From: Streptomyces cirratus
GTDB taxonomy: Bacteria > Actinomycetota > Actinomycetes > Streptomycetales > Streptomycetaceae
Direction: 5' to 3'
Assembly: GCF_014650775.1 (NCBI RefSeq)
Contig: NZ_BMVP01000014.1
Span: 107,002 to 171,001 of the forward strand
DNA: 64,000 nt
Shown: positions 7,793-16,320 of the stretch, in pieces
Layout: every line of letters begins with the position of its first letter
Numbering within the stretch: the first letter of the stretch is position 1
The notes under the pieces: generated by a model
What the model saw: only the letters and a program-made list of their open reading frames with translations
What the model was told of the DNA's origin: nothing
Databases searched by the model: none
Translations under genes and position numbers: made by a program

Positions 7793-10231
7793 TCAGCGCA
7801 GGGCTGCCTCGACCGACGCCGCGAGCGCGGCGGCGGCCCGGGGAGGCAGGGGTTTGCCGTCCGGGTCGGTGACGTACAGGGTGTCCACCGCGTTCGCCCC
7901 GAGCGTGGAGACGTGCGCGCTGCGGACCCGGACGCCGCCCGCGTCCAGCGCCCTGCCGATCCGGTGGAGCAGTCCCACGGCGTCGGGGGCCCGCACCTCC
8001 AGGACGGTGGCCAGCGAGGACACGTCCACCACCGCCACCCGGGGCGGCGGCGGGACCACCCCGCGCCGGCGCGGGTACGCGGCCTCGCGGTCGGCCAGCT
8101 TCGCCGGGACGTCCAGCGAGCCGTCCAGCGCCCGGACCAGGTCCGTGCGCAGCCGGGCTGCCTCGGGCAGGGCCCCGTACTCGGCGGCCACCCGCCAGCG
8201 GAACACCAGTACCTCCCCCAGCCGCTCCGGCAGCTCCAGCGACCGCAGGTCGGCGGCCCGGACGGTGAGCCGGTGCAGCGCCAGTACCCCGGCCAGCGCG
8301 GGCAGCACCCCGGGCTGGTCGGGCACGGCCACCACCAGGTCGACCCCGACCGCGTCCTCCTCGTGGCGCGTCTCCAGGGCCAGCACCGGCTCCCCGGTGC
8401 GCAGCGCCTCCACCGCCAGGCGTTCCTGTTCGGTGACCGGGATGCCGAGCTCGGTGGTGGCGGCGGCCGCGCCCTTGAGGACCGCCCCGACCCGGGACAC
8501 CAGGTCAGCCACGAGGGAGCCCCGCCACGCGCTCCAGGCCGCGGGGCCGGTGGCCAGGGCGTCGGCCTCGGTCAGCGCGTGCAGGAGTTCCAGGGTGCCC
8601 GCCGAGCCCACGGCCTCGGCGACGGAGCGCACGGTGGCGGGGTCGTCCAGGTCTCGCCGGGTGGCGGTGTCGATGAGCAGCAGGTGGTGGCGTACGAGGA
8701 CGCCCAGCACCGCCACGTCCTCGGCGTCGAAGCCGACCCGGGCGGCCATGTCGCGGGCGATGGTCTCCCCGGCCAGGGAGTGGTCGCCGGGCCAGCCCTT
8801 GCCGATGTCGTGGAGCAGGGCGGCCATCAGGAGCAGGTCCGGGCGGCTGACGCGGCGGGTGAGGGCGGCGGCCCGGACCGCCGTCTCCACCAGGTGCCGG
8901 TCCACCGTCCAGGTGTGCACGGGGTTGCGCTGCGGCCGGCACCGCACCCGCTCCCAGTCGGGCAGCAGCCGGGTGATCAGCCCCTCGGCTTCGAGTGCCT
9001 CCCACACCCCGACCGTCGGCTCGCCCGCCCCGAGCAGCGTGACCAGCTGCTCCCGGGCCTCCGCGGGCCAGGGCACGGGCAGCGGCTTGCCCTGGGCCGC
9101 GAGGCGGCGTACGGAGTGCAGTGAGACCGGCAGGCCCGCCTGCGCGGCGGCCGCCCCGAAGCGCAGCGCGAGGACCGGGTCCCGGTCGGGCCGGGCGGCG
9201 AGGGCCAGGACGGCCTCGCCGTCGGACTCGACGACGCCCTCGGCGAGCGGCGCGCGCTCCACGGCGGGCCCGCGCGTGCCCAGCAGCAGGCCGCGCAGCC
9301 TCGGCCGGGCCGCGCGGGAGCGCAGTACCCGCCCGACCTCCCGCCAGGTGACGTCCCCGGCGTAGGAGATGACCCGCGCGGCCTCGTACACCTCGCGCAG
9401 CAGTGCGTCCGCGTCGAGCAGTCCGAGCCGGGCGGCGACCTGGTCCTGGTCCTGGAGGGAGAGCCGGTCGGTGGCCCGGCCCGTCACCAGGTGCAGGGCG
9501 TCGCGGGCGTCGAGGAGCCGTCGGCGGGCCTCGGCCAGCCCCTCCCTCGGGGCGTCGGCCAGCCACGACGCGGCCACGGCACGCAGCGCGGCGGCGTCGC
9601 GGAGCCCGCCGCGCGCCTCCTTGAGGTCGGGCTCCAGCAGGAACCGCAGCTCCCCGGCCTTCTCGGCGCGCTCGCGGCACAGGGCGTGCAGCTGCGGGAG
9701 CCGTTTCCCGGCCTGGTTGCGCCAGTCTGCGAGGACGGAGGTGCGCAGCCCGGCGAGGAGCCCCGCGTCGCCGGCCACGGGCCGGGCGTCGAGCAGCCCG
9801 AGCTGCACCTTGAGGTCCTCGGCGGCGGTCTTGCGGGCCTCGCCGGGGGTGCGCACCGAGTGGTCCAGGGCCATGCCGAGGTCCCAGACGGGGTACCAGA
9901 GGCGGTCGGCGAGCGCGGCCAGTGCCCTGGTGTCGGCCTTGCCGTCGTGCAGGAGCAGCAGGTCGAGATCGCTGCGGGGGGAGAGTTCGGCGCGGCCGTA
10001 GCCGCCGACCGCGACCAGGGCCGCCCCGCGGACGCCGGTCTCCCGTACGGCCCTCGTGAACAGGGCGCCGAGCCACTGGTCGGTCAGCAGGGCCAGGGCG
10101 GAACGCCGGGAAGGCCCGGACCGCGACTCCTCCTGGAGGAGCCGCAGCCGGGCCTCGGCGTAGCCGCCGGGTCCCGAGCCGTCCCCGTCCTGGCCGGACG
10201 GTTCGGCGGTCGTGTTCTCCACACTCGTCAC
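7793..10231 (-). CDS. glnD: PII nucleotidyltransferase/adenylyl-removing enzyme GlnD
   Basis: Modifies the PII protein GlnK encoded just upstream. In Streptomyces the modification is reported to be adenylylation rather than uridylylation. The 812-residue protein starts at GTG 10231 (VTSVENTTAEP), 17 nt after the glnK stop with GGGAG upstream. The nucleotidyltransferase domain has GGYGRAELSPRSDLDLL near residues 75-91 with the catalytic G-S and DxD pattern. A central HD domain shows LLHDIGKGWPGDHS. Two ACT-like repeats follow at the C-terminus (VVAVPDQPGVLPALAG and LEVRAPDAVGLLHRIG), the glutamine sensors in the family. It is the last gene of amtB-glnK-glnD. Confidence 0.95.
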   Translation of the reverse strand: MTSVENTTAEPSGQDGDGSGPGGYAEARLRLLQEESRSGPSRRSALALLTDQWLGALFTRAVRETGVRGAALVAVGGYGRAELSPRSDLDLLLLHDGKADTRALAALADRLWYPVWDLGMALDHSVRTPGEARKTAAEDLKVQLGLLDARPVAGDAGLLAGLRTSVLADWRNQAGKRLPQLHALCRERAEKAGELRFLLEPDLKEARGGLRDAAALRAVAASWLADAPREGLAEARRRLLDARDALHLVTGRATDRLSLQDQDQVAARLGLLDADALLREVYEAARVISYAGDVTWREVGRVLRSRAARPRLRGLLLGTRGPAVERAPLAEGVVESDGEAVLALAARPDRDPVLALRFGAAAAQAGLPVSLHSVRRLAAQGKPLPVPWPAEAREQLVTLLGAGEPTVGVWEALEAEGLITRLLPDWERVRCRPQRNPVHTWTVDRHLVETAVRAAALTRRVSRPDLLLMAALLHDIGKGWPGDHSLAGETIARDMAARVGFDAEDVAVLGVLVRHHLLLIDTATRRDLDDPATVRSVAEAVGSAGTLELLHALTEADALATGPAAWSAWRGSLVADLVSRVGAVLKGAAAATTELGIPVTEQERLAVEALRTGEPVLALETRHEEDAVGVDLVVAVPDQPGVLPALAGVLALHRLTVRAADLRSLELPERLGEVLVFRWRVAAEYGALPEAARLRTDLVRALDGSLDVPAKLADREAAYPRRRGVVPPPPRVAVVDVSSLATVLEVRAPDAVGLLHRIGRALDAGGVRVRSAHVSTLGANAVDTLYVTDPDGKPLPPRAAAALAASVEAALR

Positions 10232-10248
10232 CCGGGGGCTCCCGTCGC

Positions 10249-10587
10249 CTACAGCGCGTCCGCGCCGCGCTCGCCGGTGCGGACCCTGATGACCGAGTCC
10301 ACCGGCACGCTCCACACCTTGCCGTCACCGATCTTGCCGGTGTGGGCCGCGGTGACCAGCACGTTCATCACGTCGTCGGCCGCGTCGTCCTCGACGACCA
10401 CCTCGATGCGGATCTTCGGTACGAGGTCCACCGTGTACTCGGCGCCCCGGTAGACCTCGGTGTGGCCGCGCTGGCGGCCGTAGCCGCTGGCCTCGGAGAC
10501 CGTGAGTCCCTGGACCCCGAACCGCTGGAGGGCGTCCTTGATCTCGTCGAGCCGGTGCGGCTTGACGATCGCGGTGATCAGCTTCAT
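10249..10587 (-). CDS. glnK: Nitrogen regulatory protein PII (GlnK)
   Basis: 112-residue trimeric PII signal protein sensing ATP/ADP and 2-oxoglutarate. The T-loop RGHTEVYRGAEYTVDLVPK carries Tyr51, the known modification site. The B-loop TGKIGDGKVW and the C-terminal strand IRVRTGERG are intact. ATG at 10587 overlaps the amtB stop by ATGA, so translation is coupled. The context amtB-glnK-glnD is the classic actinobacterial nitrogen operon, in which GlnK can dock on AmtB and is modified by GlnD. Expression is probably under GlnR control through boxes upstream of amtB. Confidence 0.97.
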   Translation of the reverse strand: MKLITAIVKPHRLDEIKDALQRFGVQGLTVSEASGYGRQRGHTEVYRGAEYTVDLVPKIRIEVVVEDDAADDVMNVLVTAAHTGKIGDGKVWSVPVDSVIRVRTGERGADAL

Positions 10588-11930
10588 GCGTCAACCTTCT
10601 TGGTCGCGGCGGCGGCGTGGGCGGGTACGGCGGTGCTCCGGGAGGAGGCGCCGCCGCCTGCCCCGCTGAAGTCGTAGGCGGTCTCGGCGTGCTCGACCTG
10701 GTCGATGCCCGAGACCTCGTCGTCCTGGCTGACCCGCATCCCGATCGTCTTGTCGAGCAGGAAGGCGAGCAGTGCGGATGCGAGGAGAGAGTAGGCGAGG
10801 ACGGCGAAGACGCCGACAGCCTGCTTGCCGAGCTGGTCCAGGCCGCCGCCGTAGAAGAGGCCCTTGGCGTCGGACTGGACGCCGCCGGTGGCGAAGAGGC
10901 CGACGAGGAGGGAGCCGATGATCCCGCCGACGAGGTGGACGCCGACCACGTCGAGCGAGTCGTCGAAGTTGAACCTGTACTTCAGGCCGACGGCCATGGC
11001 GCAGACGACGCCGGCGATGGCGCCGATGGCGATCGCGCCGAGCGGGGAGCAGGAGCCGCCGGAGGGCGTGATCGCGACGAGGCCGGCGACCGCGCCGGAC
11101 GCGGCGCCGAGGGTGGTGAAGGAGCCGTGGCGCAGCTTCTCGTAGCCGAGCCAGGCGAGCATGGCGGCGGCGGTGGCGACCTGGGTGTTGACGAACATGA
11201 CGGCGCCGACGCCGTCGTCGTTGCCGAGCCAGGAGCCGGCGTTGAAGCCGAACCAGCCGAACCAGAGCAGACCGGCGCCCAGCATGACCAGCGGGAGGCT
11301 GTGCGGGCGCATCAGGTCCTTCTTGAAGCCGACGCGCTTGCCGATGACGAGGATCACGCCGAGGGCGGCGGCGCCGGCGTTGATGTGGACGGCGGTGCCG
11401 CCCGCGAAGTCGATGACGCCGAGCTTGAAGAGCCAGCCGCCGGTGCCCCAGACCCAGTGGGCGACGGGGAAGTAGACGAGGCTCACCCACAGGGCGGTGA
11501 ACAGGGCCCAGGCGCTGAACTTGACGCGGTCGGCGAGGGCGCCGCTGATCAGGGCCGGGGTGATGACGGCGAACATCAGCTGGAAGACGGCGAAGACGTA
11601 GACCGGGATGGTGTAGCCGTCCCAGAGCTCGGTGATGCCGATGCCGCTGAGTCCGACGTAGTCGGAGTTCCAGCCGATGAGCGAGCCCGCGTCGGTCCCG
11701 AAGGTGAGGCTGAATCCGTAGAGGACCCACAGGATCGTGACGATCCCGAGGCTGATGAAGCTCATCATGAGCATGTTGAGGCTGCTCTTGACGCGGACCA
11801 TGCCTCCGTAGAAGAAGGCGAGTCCCGGGGTCATCAGCATGACCAGGGCGGAGCAGATGAGCATGAACCCGGTGTTCGCGGCAGACAGGGCCGGGGCGTC
11901 TGCCGCGAGGGTCGTGATGGCTGATGCCAT
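10584..11930 (-). CDS. amtB: Ammonium transporter AmtB
   Basis: Trimeric ammonium channel of the inner membrane. The 448-residue protein has about 11 hydrophobic helices. Family hallmarks: TPGLAFFYGGMVR after the first helix, the first pore histidine in FPVAHWVWGTGGWL and the second in DVVGVHLVGGIIG. The C-terminal tail (GMRVSQDDEVSGIDQVEHAE) is the conserved cytosolic segment contacted by GlnK; an A/S-rich extension follows. ATG 11930 has GAGGAG about 7 nt upstream. First gene of the operon; GlnR-like sites lie 130-187 nt upstream. Confidence 0.96.
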   Translation of the reverse strand: MASAITTLAADAPALSAANTGFMLICSALVMLMTPGLAFFYGGMVRVKSSLNMLMMSFISLGIVTILWVLYGFSLTFGTDAGSLIGWNSDYVGLSGIGITELWDGYTIPVYVFAVFQLMFAVITPALISGALADRVKFSAWALFTALWVSLVYFPVAHWVWGTGGWLFKLGVIDFAGGTAVHINAGAAALGVILVIGKRVGFKKDLMRPHSLPLVMLGAGLLWFGWFGFNAGSWLGNDDGVGAVMFVNTQVATAAAMLAWLGYEKLRHGSFTTLGAASGAVAGLVAITPSGGSCSPLGAIAIGAIAGVVCAMAVGLKYRFNFDDSLDVVGVHLVGGIIGSLLVGLFATGGVQSDAKGLFYGGGLDQLGKQAVGVFAVLAYSLLASALLAFLLDKTIGMRVSQDDEVSGIDQVEHAETAYDFSGAGGGASSRSTAVPAHAAAATKKVDA

Positions 11931-12059
11931 CGGCGTCTCCTCGTCGTCGGTACGTTCGCGTGCGGGCGATCGTGGCTACCTAAGCGGCGCTCGGCATAAG
12001 CCCTGCTGGTGCGGGCCTAGAGGCTGGCCGGTTATTGCCCCTGAGATTCCCGCAGCCCG

Positions 12060-12117
12060 GTTTCCGGCGCCGCCGCTCGATGTTTCACGCCGATGACGAA
12101 GGCGTCCGGGCTGTTAC
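12060..12117 (-). promoter_or_regulatory. GlnR-like boxes upstream of amtB
   Basis: Read on the - strand, 12097 to 12060 is GTCAT-N6-GAAAC-N6-CGGCG-N6-GAAAC. The two GAAAC b-sites are exactly 22 bp apart, as in the published GlnR pattern gTnAc-n6-GaAAc repeated. Just upstream (12117-12102) is GTAAC-N6-GACGC, a second partial box. GlnR activation of amtB is established in Streptomyces; assignment of these exact boxes is by eye. Confidence 0.6.
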
Positions 12118-12246
12118 AGCCCGATGAACACGAAAAAGGAGCCGGCCGCGGCGGGGACCCGGGTGGCCTGGCTGGGGGAGCCTGGTAGGGCTTCACGGGG
12201 GTCGGCCGCCGCGGCCGGGGCTTGGTGGGGACGGCTGCCGGGGCCG

Positions 12247-13788
12247 TCAGACGGCCTCCGCCGCTTCCGGGAGCCGGGCGGCGAGGTGGTCGGTCAGCCG
12301 GACCACGTCGGCGACGTCGCCGTACTCACGGGCCGCGCTGTCGACGGTCTTGCGCAGACGGGTGTTCACCCGTTCGGACCGTACTTTGCGCGCCACGTCC
12401 AGGGCCTGGTCGACGAGGACGGCCGCCTGCTCGGGCTCCCGCTGGAGGAGGTGGACCGTGGCCATGCCGATGAGGTTCAGGGCGTACGAGCGCTGGTGTT
12501 CGGGGTCCTTGGCGAACAGCTCGACGGCCCGTTCCATGACGGGCTCGGCGAGGGAGGCGTAGGTGGGGCTGCGCCCGGCGACGTAGGCCAGGTCCCGGTA
12601 GGAGTGGGAGTTCTCGCCGTTGAGCTCGGCCTCGGAGAAGAAGCGGATCCAGTCGGGCTCGGGCTCGGCGCCGAGGCCGACGTCGCCGAAGGTGTCCTCG
12701 GCCATCCGCACGGCGCGCTTGCAGCGGCTGGGCTGGCCCATGTTGGCGTACGCGCGGGCCTCCATCGCATACAGCATGGCCTGGGTGCGGGGCCCGGCGC
12801 AGTCGCGGCTTCCGTACTGGGCGAGGTGGATGAGTTCGAGTGCGTCCTCGGGGCGTCCGAGGTGGATCATCTGCCGGCCCATGTTGGAGAGGATGTACGA
12901 GCCGAGGGGCTTGTCGCCGCCCTCCTTGGCGGCGTGCAGGGCGAGGACGAAGTACTTCTGCGCGGTCGGGTGCAGTCCGATGTCGTAGCTCATCCAGCCG
13001 GCCAGTTCGGCGAGTTCGGCCGCGACCTTGAACAGGCGCTTCATGACGGGCGCCGGGTGGCTCTCCTGGAGCAGGTCGGTGACCTCGTGGAGCTGTCCGA
13101 CGACCGCCTTGCGGCGCAGTCCGCCGCCGCACTGGGCGTCCCACTGGCGGAACATCACGGTGGTGGCTTCGAGCAGGTCGAGTTCCGGATCGGACAGCCC
13201 GGCGGGCCGGTAGCCGCCGACGGGGGCCGCCGGCCCGCCCTCGGTGCGGGATCCGGGGTCGGCGGCCGGGACCGGGACGAGCCAGCGCTGCATGGGCTCG
13301 ATGAGGGCGGGTCCGGCGGACAGGGCGAGCGAGGTCCCGAGGAAGCCGCGGCGGGCCAGCATCAGGTCGCTGCGGGAGAACTCGCTGAGCAGCTCGACGG
13401 TCTGCGGTCCGGCCCAGGGCAGGTCGACGCCGGAGACGGAGGGGGTCTGGTGTGCGGTGCGCAGACCGAGCTGTTCGATGGCGACGACGGAGCCGAAGCG
13501 TTCGGAGAACAGCTCGGACAGGATGCGCGGGACGGGTTCGCGGGGCTGTTCCCCGTCGAGCCAGCGGCGCACGCGCGAGGTGTCGGTGCTGATGTGGTGG
13601 GCGCCCATCTGGCGGGCCCGGCGGTTGACCTGGCGGGCGAGTTCGCCCTTGGACCAGCCGCTGCGCACGAACCAGGAGGTCAGCTGTTCGTTGCGGACGA
13701 CGGCTTCCGAAGACGCCGGCGAGGACGCGGACGCCTCCGAAGCCGCGGGCGACTGCCCGTTCGTTCCGCTTGCGCCGTTGCCGCTCAC
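12247..13788 (-). CDS. nsdA: NsdA-type TPR regulator of antibiotic production and development
   Basis: 513-residue cytosolic protein matching NsdA, reported in S. coelicolor as a negative regulator of antibiotic production and sporulation and lying beside amtB/glnD there. Start GTG 13788 follows a G-rich stretch. The first 30 residues are S/A-rich and disordered. Residues 40-110 look helix-turn-helix-like (WSKGELARQVNRRARQMG, then SRVRRWLDGEQPREP). The C-terminal half contains helical TPR-like repeats such as GRPEDALELIHLAQYG and GQPSRCKRAVRMAEDTFG. No enzymatic motif is visible. It is a single gene, divergent from the primase-like gene across 401 bp; mechanism is not known from the sequence. 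Confidence 0.88.
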   Translation of the reverse strand: MSGNGASGTNGQSPAASEASASSPASSEAVVRNEQLTSWFVRSGWSKGELARQVNRRARQMGAHHISTDTSRVRRWLDGEQPREPVPRILSELFSERFGSVVAIEQLGLRTAHQTPSVSGVDLPWAGPQTVELLSEFSRSDLMLARRGFLGTSLALSAGPALIEPMQRWLVPVPAADPGSRTEGGPAAPVGGYRPAGLSDPELDLLEATTVMFRQWDAQCGGGLRRKAVVGQLHEVTDLLQESHPAPVMKRLFKVAAELAELAGWMSYDIGLHPTAQKYFVLALHAAKEGGDKPLGSYILSNMGRQMIHLGRPEDALELIHLAQYGSRDCAGPRTQAMLYAMEARAYANMGQPSRCKRAVRMAEDTFGDVGLGAEPEPDWIRFFSEAELNGENSHSYRDLAYVAGRSPTYASLAEPVMERAVELFAKDPEHQRSYALNLIGMATVHLLQREPEQAAVLVDQALDVARKVRSERVNTRLRKTVDSAAREYGDVADVVRLTDHLAARLPEAAEAV

Positions 13789-14189
13789 TGGAACGCCCCC
13801 ATCCGTTAAGCCTCTTCCCCACAAACCCTGGCCGGATCGGCGGCCACCGCCAGGCACTTCACACATCCTTCACGGATTGCCACCGGCATACCCACGGATG
13901 GGCTCACCTCTGGGGTTCGTGCACCGAAAGTAATCCTACGATCACCCCTCGGGCGAGGCCGACCGTGGAAACGCCACCATTCGCCACCCCTTCGAATGAA
14001 CTCGCCACCGGCCAGGCGCGATTCACTTGACAGGAAGGCGAAACGGAACGGTTGGACGGGAGTGCGGCCGGGGCGCGCGCGGCGAGGAGTGCGCCGGGCC
14101 GCCCTGACGCGAGCCGTACCCCCGCCCGACCGGACAGCAGGTCTCGCCGGCGTCGTAACCACCGGCGCGTCCGACCCGTTGGAGGGGGC
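13789..14189. other. Divergent intergenic region nsdA / primase-like gene
   Basis: 401 bp without a convincing gene. It holds divergent promoters by position. A TTGACA at 14027-14032 on the + strand could be a -35 element, but no good -10 lies 16-18 bp away. On the - strand TAGGAT near 13935 resembles a -10. Nothing else stands out. Confidence 0.4.
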
Positions 14190-14864
14190 ATGGGCATGGG
14201 CTTCACGATCGGCGGCAGCCGCAGCACCAAGGAGTTCCGTTCCGGCTCGCGGCGGCGCGGACGGGCCTCGGAGTGCACGGCGGTGGCGGAGTACACCGGG
14301 CTGTGGGGCTGGGACGCGGTCCCCGGTGCCCGCGCCGCGGCACCCGGCCGCGACTGCTCCTGCGGTCATACGAATTGCCGCGCGCCGGGGGCGCACCCGC
14401 TGGACTTCGCCCCCACCGTGCCCGCGGGGGCGACCCTGGGCGAGGTCGCCGAGATCTGGGACGAATATGCGGGCGCCGCGATCCTGCTCCCCGTCGGCCG
14501 CGTCTTCGACGTCATCGAGGTGTCCGAGGAGGCCGGGCGGCGCGCGCTGGTCCGGCTGGAGCGGATGGGCCTGCCGCTCGGGCCGGTCACCGTGACCCCG
14601 GACGGCCGGGCGCAGTTCTTCGTGGCGCCGGGCGCCTCGGCCGGGCTGCCGCAGCTGCTCTACCGGATGGGCTGGGACGACGCCGATCTGGACCTGCGCG
14701 CCCTGGGCACCGGCGCCTTCCTGACGGCCCCGCCCTCCGACCACGCGGGGCTCGGCCCGGCGCTCTGGCTGCGCCCGCCCGCGCTCGACTGCGTGGGCGG
14801 GCCGCCGCAGGCCCGGCTGCTGCTGGGGACGCTCGCGTACATCTGCCACCGCTTCCGCCGCTGA
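14190..14864 (+). CDS. Primase-polymerase (Prim-Pol N-terminal)-like protein
   Basis: 224-residue protein resembling the N-terminal domain of actinobacterial bifunctional DNA primase/polymerase proteins. ATG 14190 is preceded by GGAGGGGG. The diagnostic segment is CSCGHTNCRAPGAHPLDFAP (about residues 53-72), the cysteine-containing loop of the family. The strand that normally carries the catalytic D-x-D reads RVFDVIEV, so one acidic position is kept and the second may be Glu; activity is doubtful. No helicase or primase zinc domain follows, so this is a stand-alone, perhaps degenerate, member. Convergent with ftsY and sharing its terminator. Confidence 0.7.
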   Translation: MGMGFTIGGSRSTKEFRSGSRRRGRASECTAVAEYTGLWGWDAVPGARAAAPGRDCSCGHTNCRAPGAHPLDFAPTVPAGATLGEVAEIWDEYAGAAILLPVGRVFDVIEVSEEAGRRALVRLERMGLPLGPVTVTPDGRAQFFVAPGASAGLPQLLYRMGWDDADLDLRALGTGAFLTAPPSDHAGLGPALWLRPPALDCVGGPPQARLLLGTLAYICHRFRR

Positions 14865-14876
14865 GCCCCGTACGCG

Positions 14877-14919
14877 CACCAGTGCCCCCGCGTCCGGACC
14901 GGATGCGGGGGCACTGGTG
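14877..14919. terminator. Bidirectional terminator between primase-like gene and ftsY
   Basis: Perfect 15-bp stem (14877-14891 with 14905-14919) with a 13-nt loop, between two convergent genes. Confidence 0.8.
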
Positions 14920-14960
14920 GGGGCACTGGCGGCGGCCGCCGGCGGCTCGGGCGCGGGCCC

Positions 14961-16184
14961 TCAGTCGCCGATCAGCGCGTCGACGAACGCTTCCGGCTCG
15001 AAGGGCGCCAGGTCGTCCGGGCCCTCGCCGAGACCGATCAGCTTGACCGGGACGCCCAGCTCGCGCTGGACGGCGACGACGATGCCGCCCTTGGCGGTGC
15101 CGTCGAGCTTGGTCAGCACGATGCCGGTGATGTCCACGACCTCGGCGAAGACGCGCGCCTGGGTCAGGCCGTTCTGTCCGGTGGTCGCGTCCAGGACCAG
15201 CAGGACCTCGTCCAGCGGGCCGTGCTTCTCCACGACGCGCTTGACCTTGCCGAGCTCGTCCATGAGCCCGGTCTTGGTGTGCAGCCGGCCGGCGGTGTCG
15301 ATGAGGACGACGTCCGCGCCTTCGGCGATGCCCTCCTTGACCGCGTCGTAGGCGATCGAGGCGGGGTCGCCGCCCTCGGGGCCGCGGATGGTGCGCGCGC
15401 CGACCCGGTCGCCCCAGGTCTGCAGCTGGTCGGCCGCGGCGGCGCGGAAGGTGTCGGCCGCGCCGAGCACGACGCTGCGGCCGTCGGCGACCAGCACCCG
15501 GGCCAGCTTGCCGGTCGTGGTGGTCTTGCCGGTGCCGTTGACTCCGACGACCATCACGACGCCGGGGGTGTCGACGCCGCTCTCGGTCCTCACCGCACGG
15601 TCGAAGTCGGTGCCGACCAGGGTCAGCAGCTCCTCCTTCAACAGGCTGCGCAGTTCGGCGGGGGTGCGGGTGCCGAGCACCCGGACCCGCTCGCGGAGCC
15701 GGTCCACCAGTTCCTGGGTCGGTACGACGCCGACGTCGGCGATGAGGAGGGTCTCCTCGATCTCCTCCCAGGTGTCCTCGTCGAGGTGCTCGCGGGAGAG
15801 CAGCGTGAGCAGCCCCTTGCCGAGCGAGTTCTGCGAACGGGCGAGCCGTGCGCGCAGCCGGACCAGGCGGCCGGCGGTGGGCTCGGGCACCTCGATCTCG
15901 GGGGCGGGCGCGAGCCCGACCACGGGGTCCTCGACGGCGACCGGCGATTCGACGGCGGTCTGCGCGTCGGGGAGCTCGACCTCCTCGATCGTGCGGCGCG
16001 GCTCTTGCGCCGTCGGTGCGGCGTCCTCCCCCACCTGCGGTTCGGCGGGCGGGGCAGTGATGGTCGGCGTGCTCGGCGGCGCCGTGGGCGGCAGCTGCTT
16101 CTTCTTGCGGCTGCTGACCACGAGCCCGCTGATCGCGCCGACCGCGACCAGGGCGATGACTACAGCGAGAATGAGGATTTCCAT
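14961..16184 (-). CDS. ftsY: Signal recognition particle receptor FtsY
   Basis: SRP receptor GTPase. The 407-residue protein starts at ATG 16184 (MEILILAVVIALVAVG). Residues 3-24 are a single membrane anchor, as in other actinobacterial FtsY. An acidic/proline-rich A domain follows (to about 120), then the N domain and the G domain with GVNGTGKTTTTGKLA beginning near residue 214, DTAGRLHTK and TKLDGTAKGG. Partner Ffh is encoded at 6104-7678. Divergent from the NCS1 permease over a 136-bp AT-richer spacer. Confidence 0.97.
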   Translation of the reverse strand: MEILILAVVIALVAVGAISGLVVSSRKKKQLPPTAPPSTPTITAPPAEPQVGEDAAPTAQEPRRTIEEVELPDAQTAVESPVAVEDPVVGLAPAPEIEVPEPTAGRLVRLRARLARSQNSLGKGLLTLLSREHLDEDTWEEIEETLLIADVGVVPTQELVDRLRERVRVLGTRTPAELRSLLKEELLTLVGTDFDRAVRTESGVDTPGVVMVVGVNGTGKTTTTGKLARVLVADGRSVVLGAADTFRAAAADQLQTWGDRVGARTIRGPEGGDPASIAYDAVKEGIAEGADVVLIDTAGRLHTKTGLMDELGKVKRVVEKHGPLDEVLLVLDATTGQNGLTQARVFAEVVDITGIVLTKLDGTAKGGIVVAVQRELGVPVKLIGLGEGPDDLAPFEPEAFVDALIGD

Positions 16185-16320
16185 AACCCACTCAGTATGG
16201 CGTGAGGTGTCCCGGGGCCCGTGAGCAGGAGCTGTGGCCGGCGGGCGAATCCTCAATTTGTGCTTTTCCGTGTGTAAATACCATGATGTACGACTCCCCC
16301 CACGTCCCCCGGAGTAGTGC

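Noticed and set aside
6497..9365. Long + strand open frames opposite ffh and glnD
   Set aside because: Antisense shadows created by third-position GC bias; the - strand frames encode clear Ffh and GlnD.
10617..13809. + strand open frames opposite amtB and nsdA
   Set aside because: Biased composition (D/E/G/V-rich) typical of antisense frames; no motifs, and they would cross promoter DNA.
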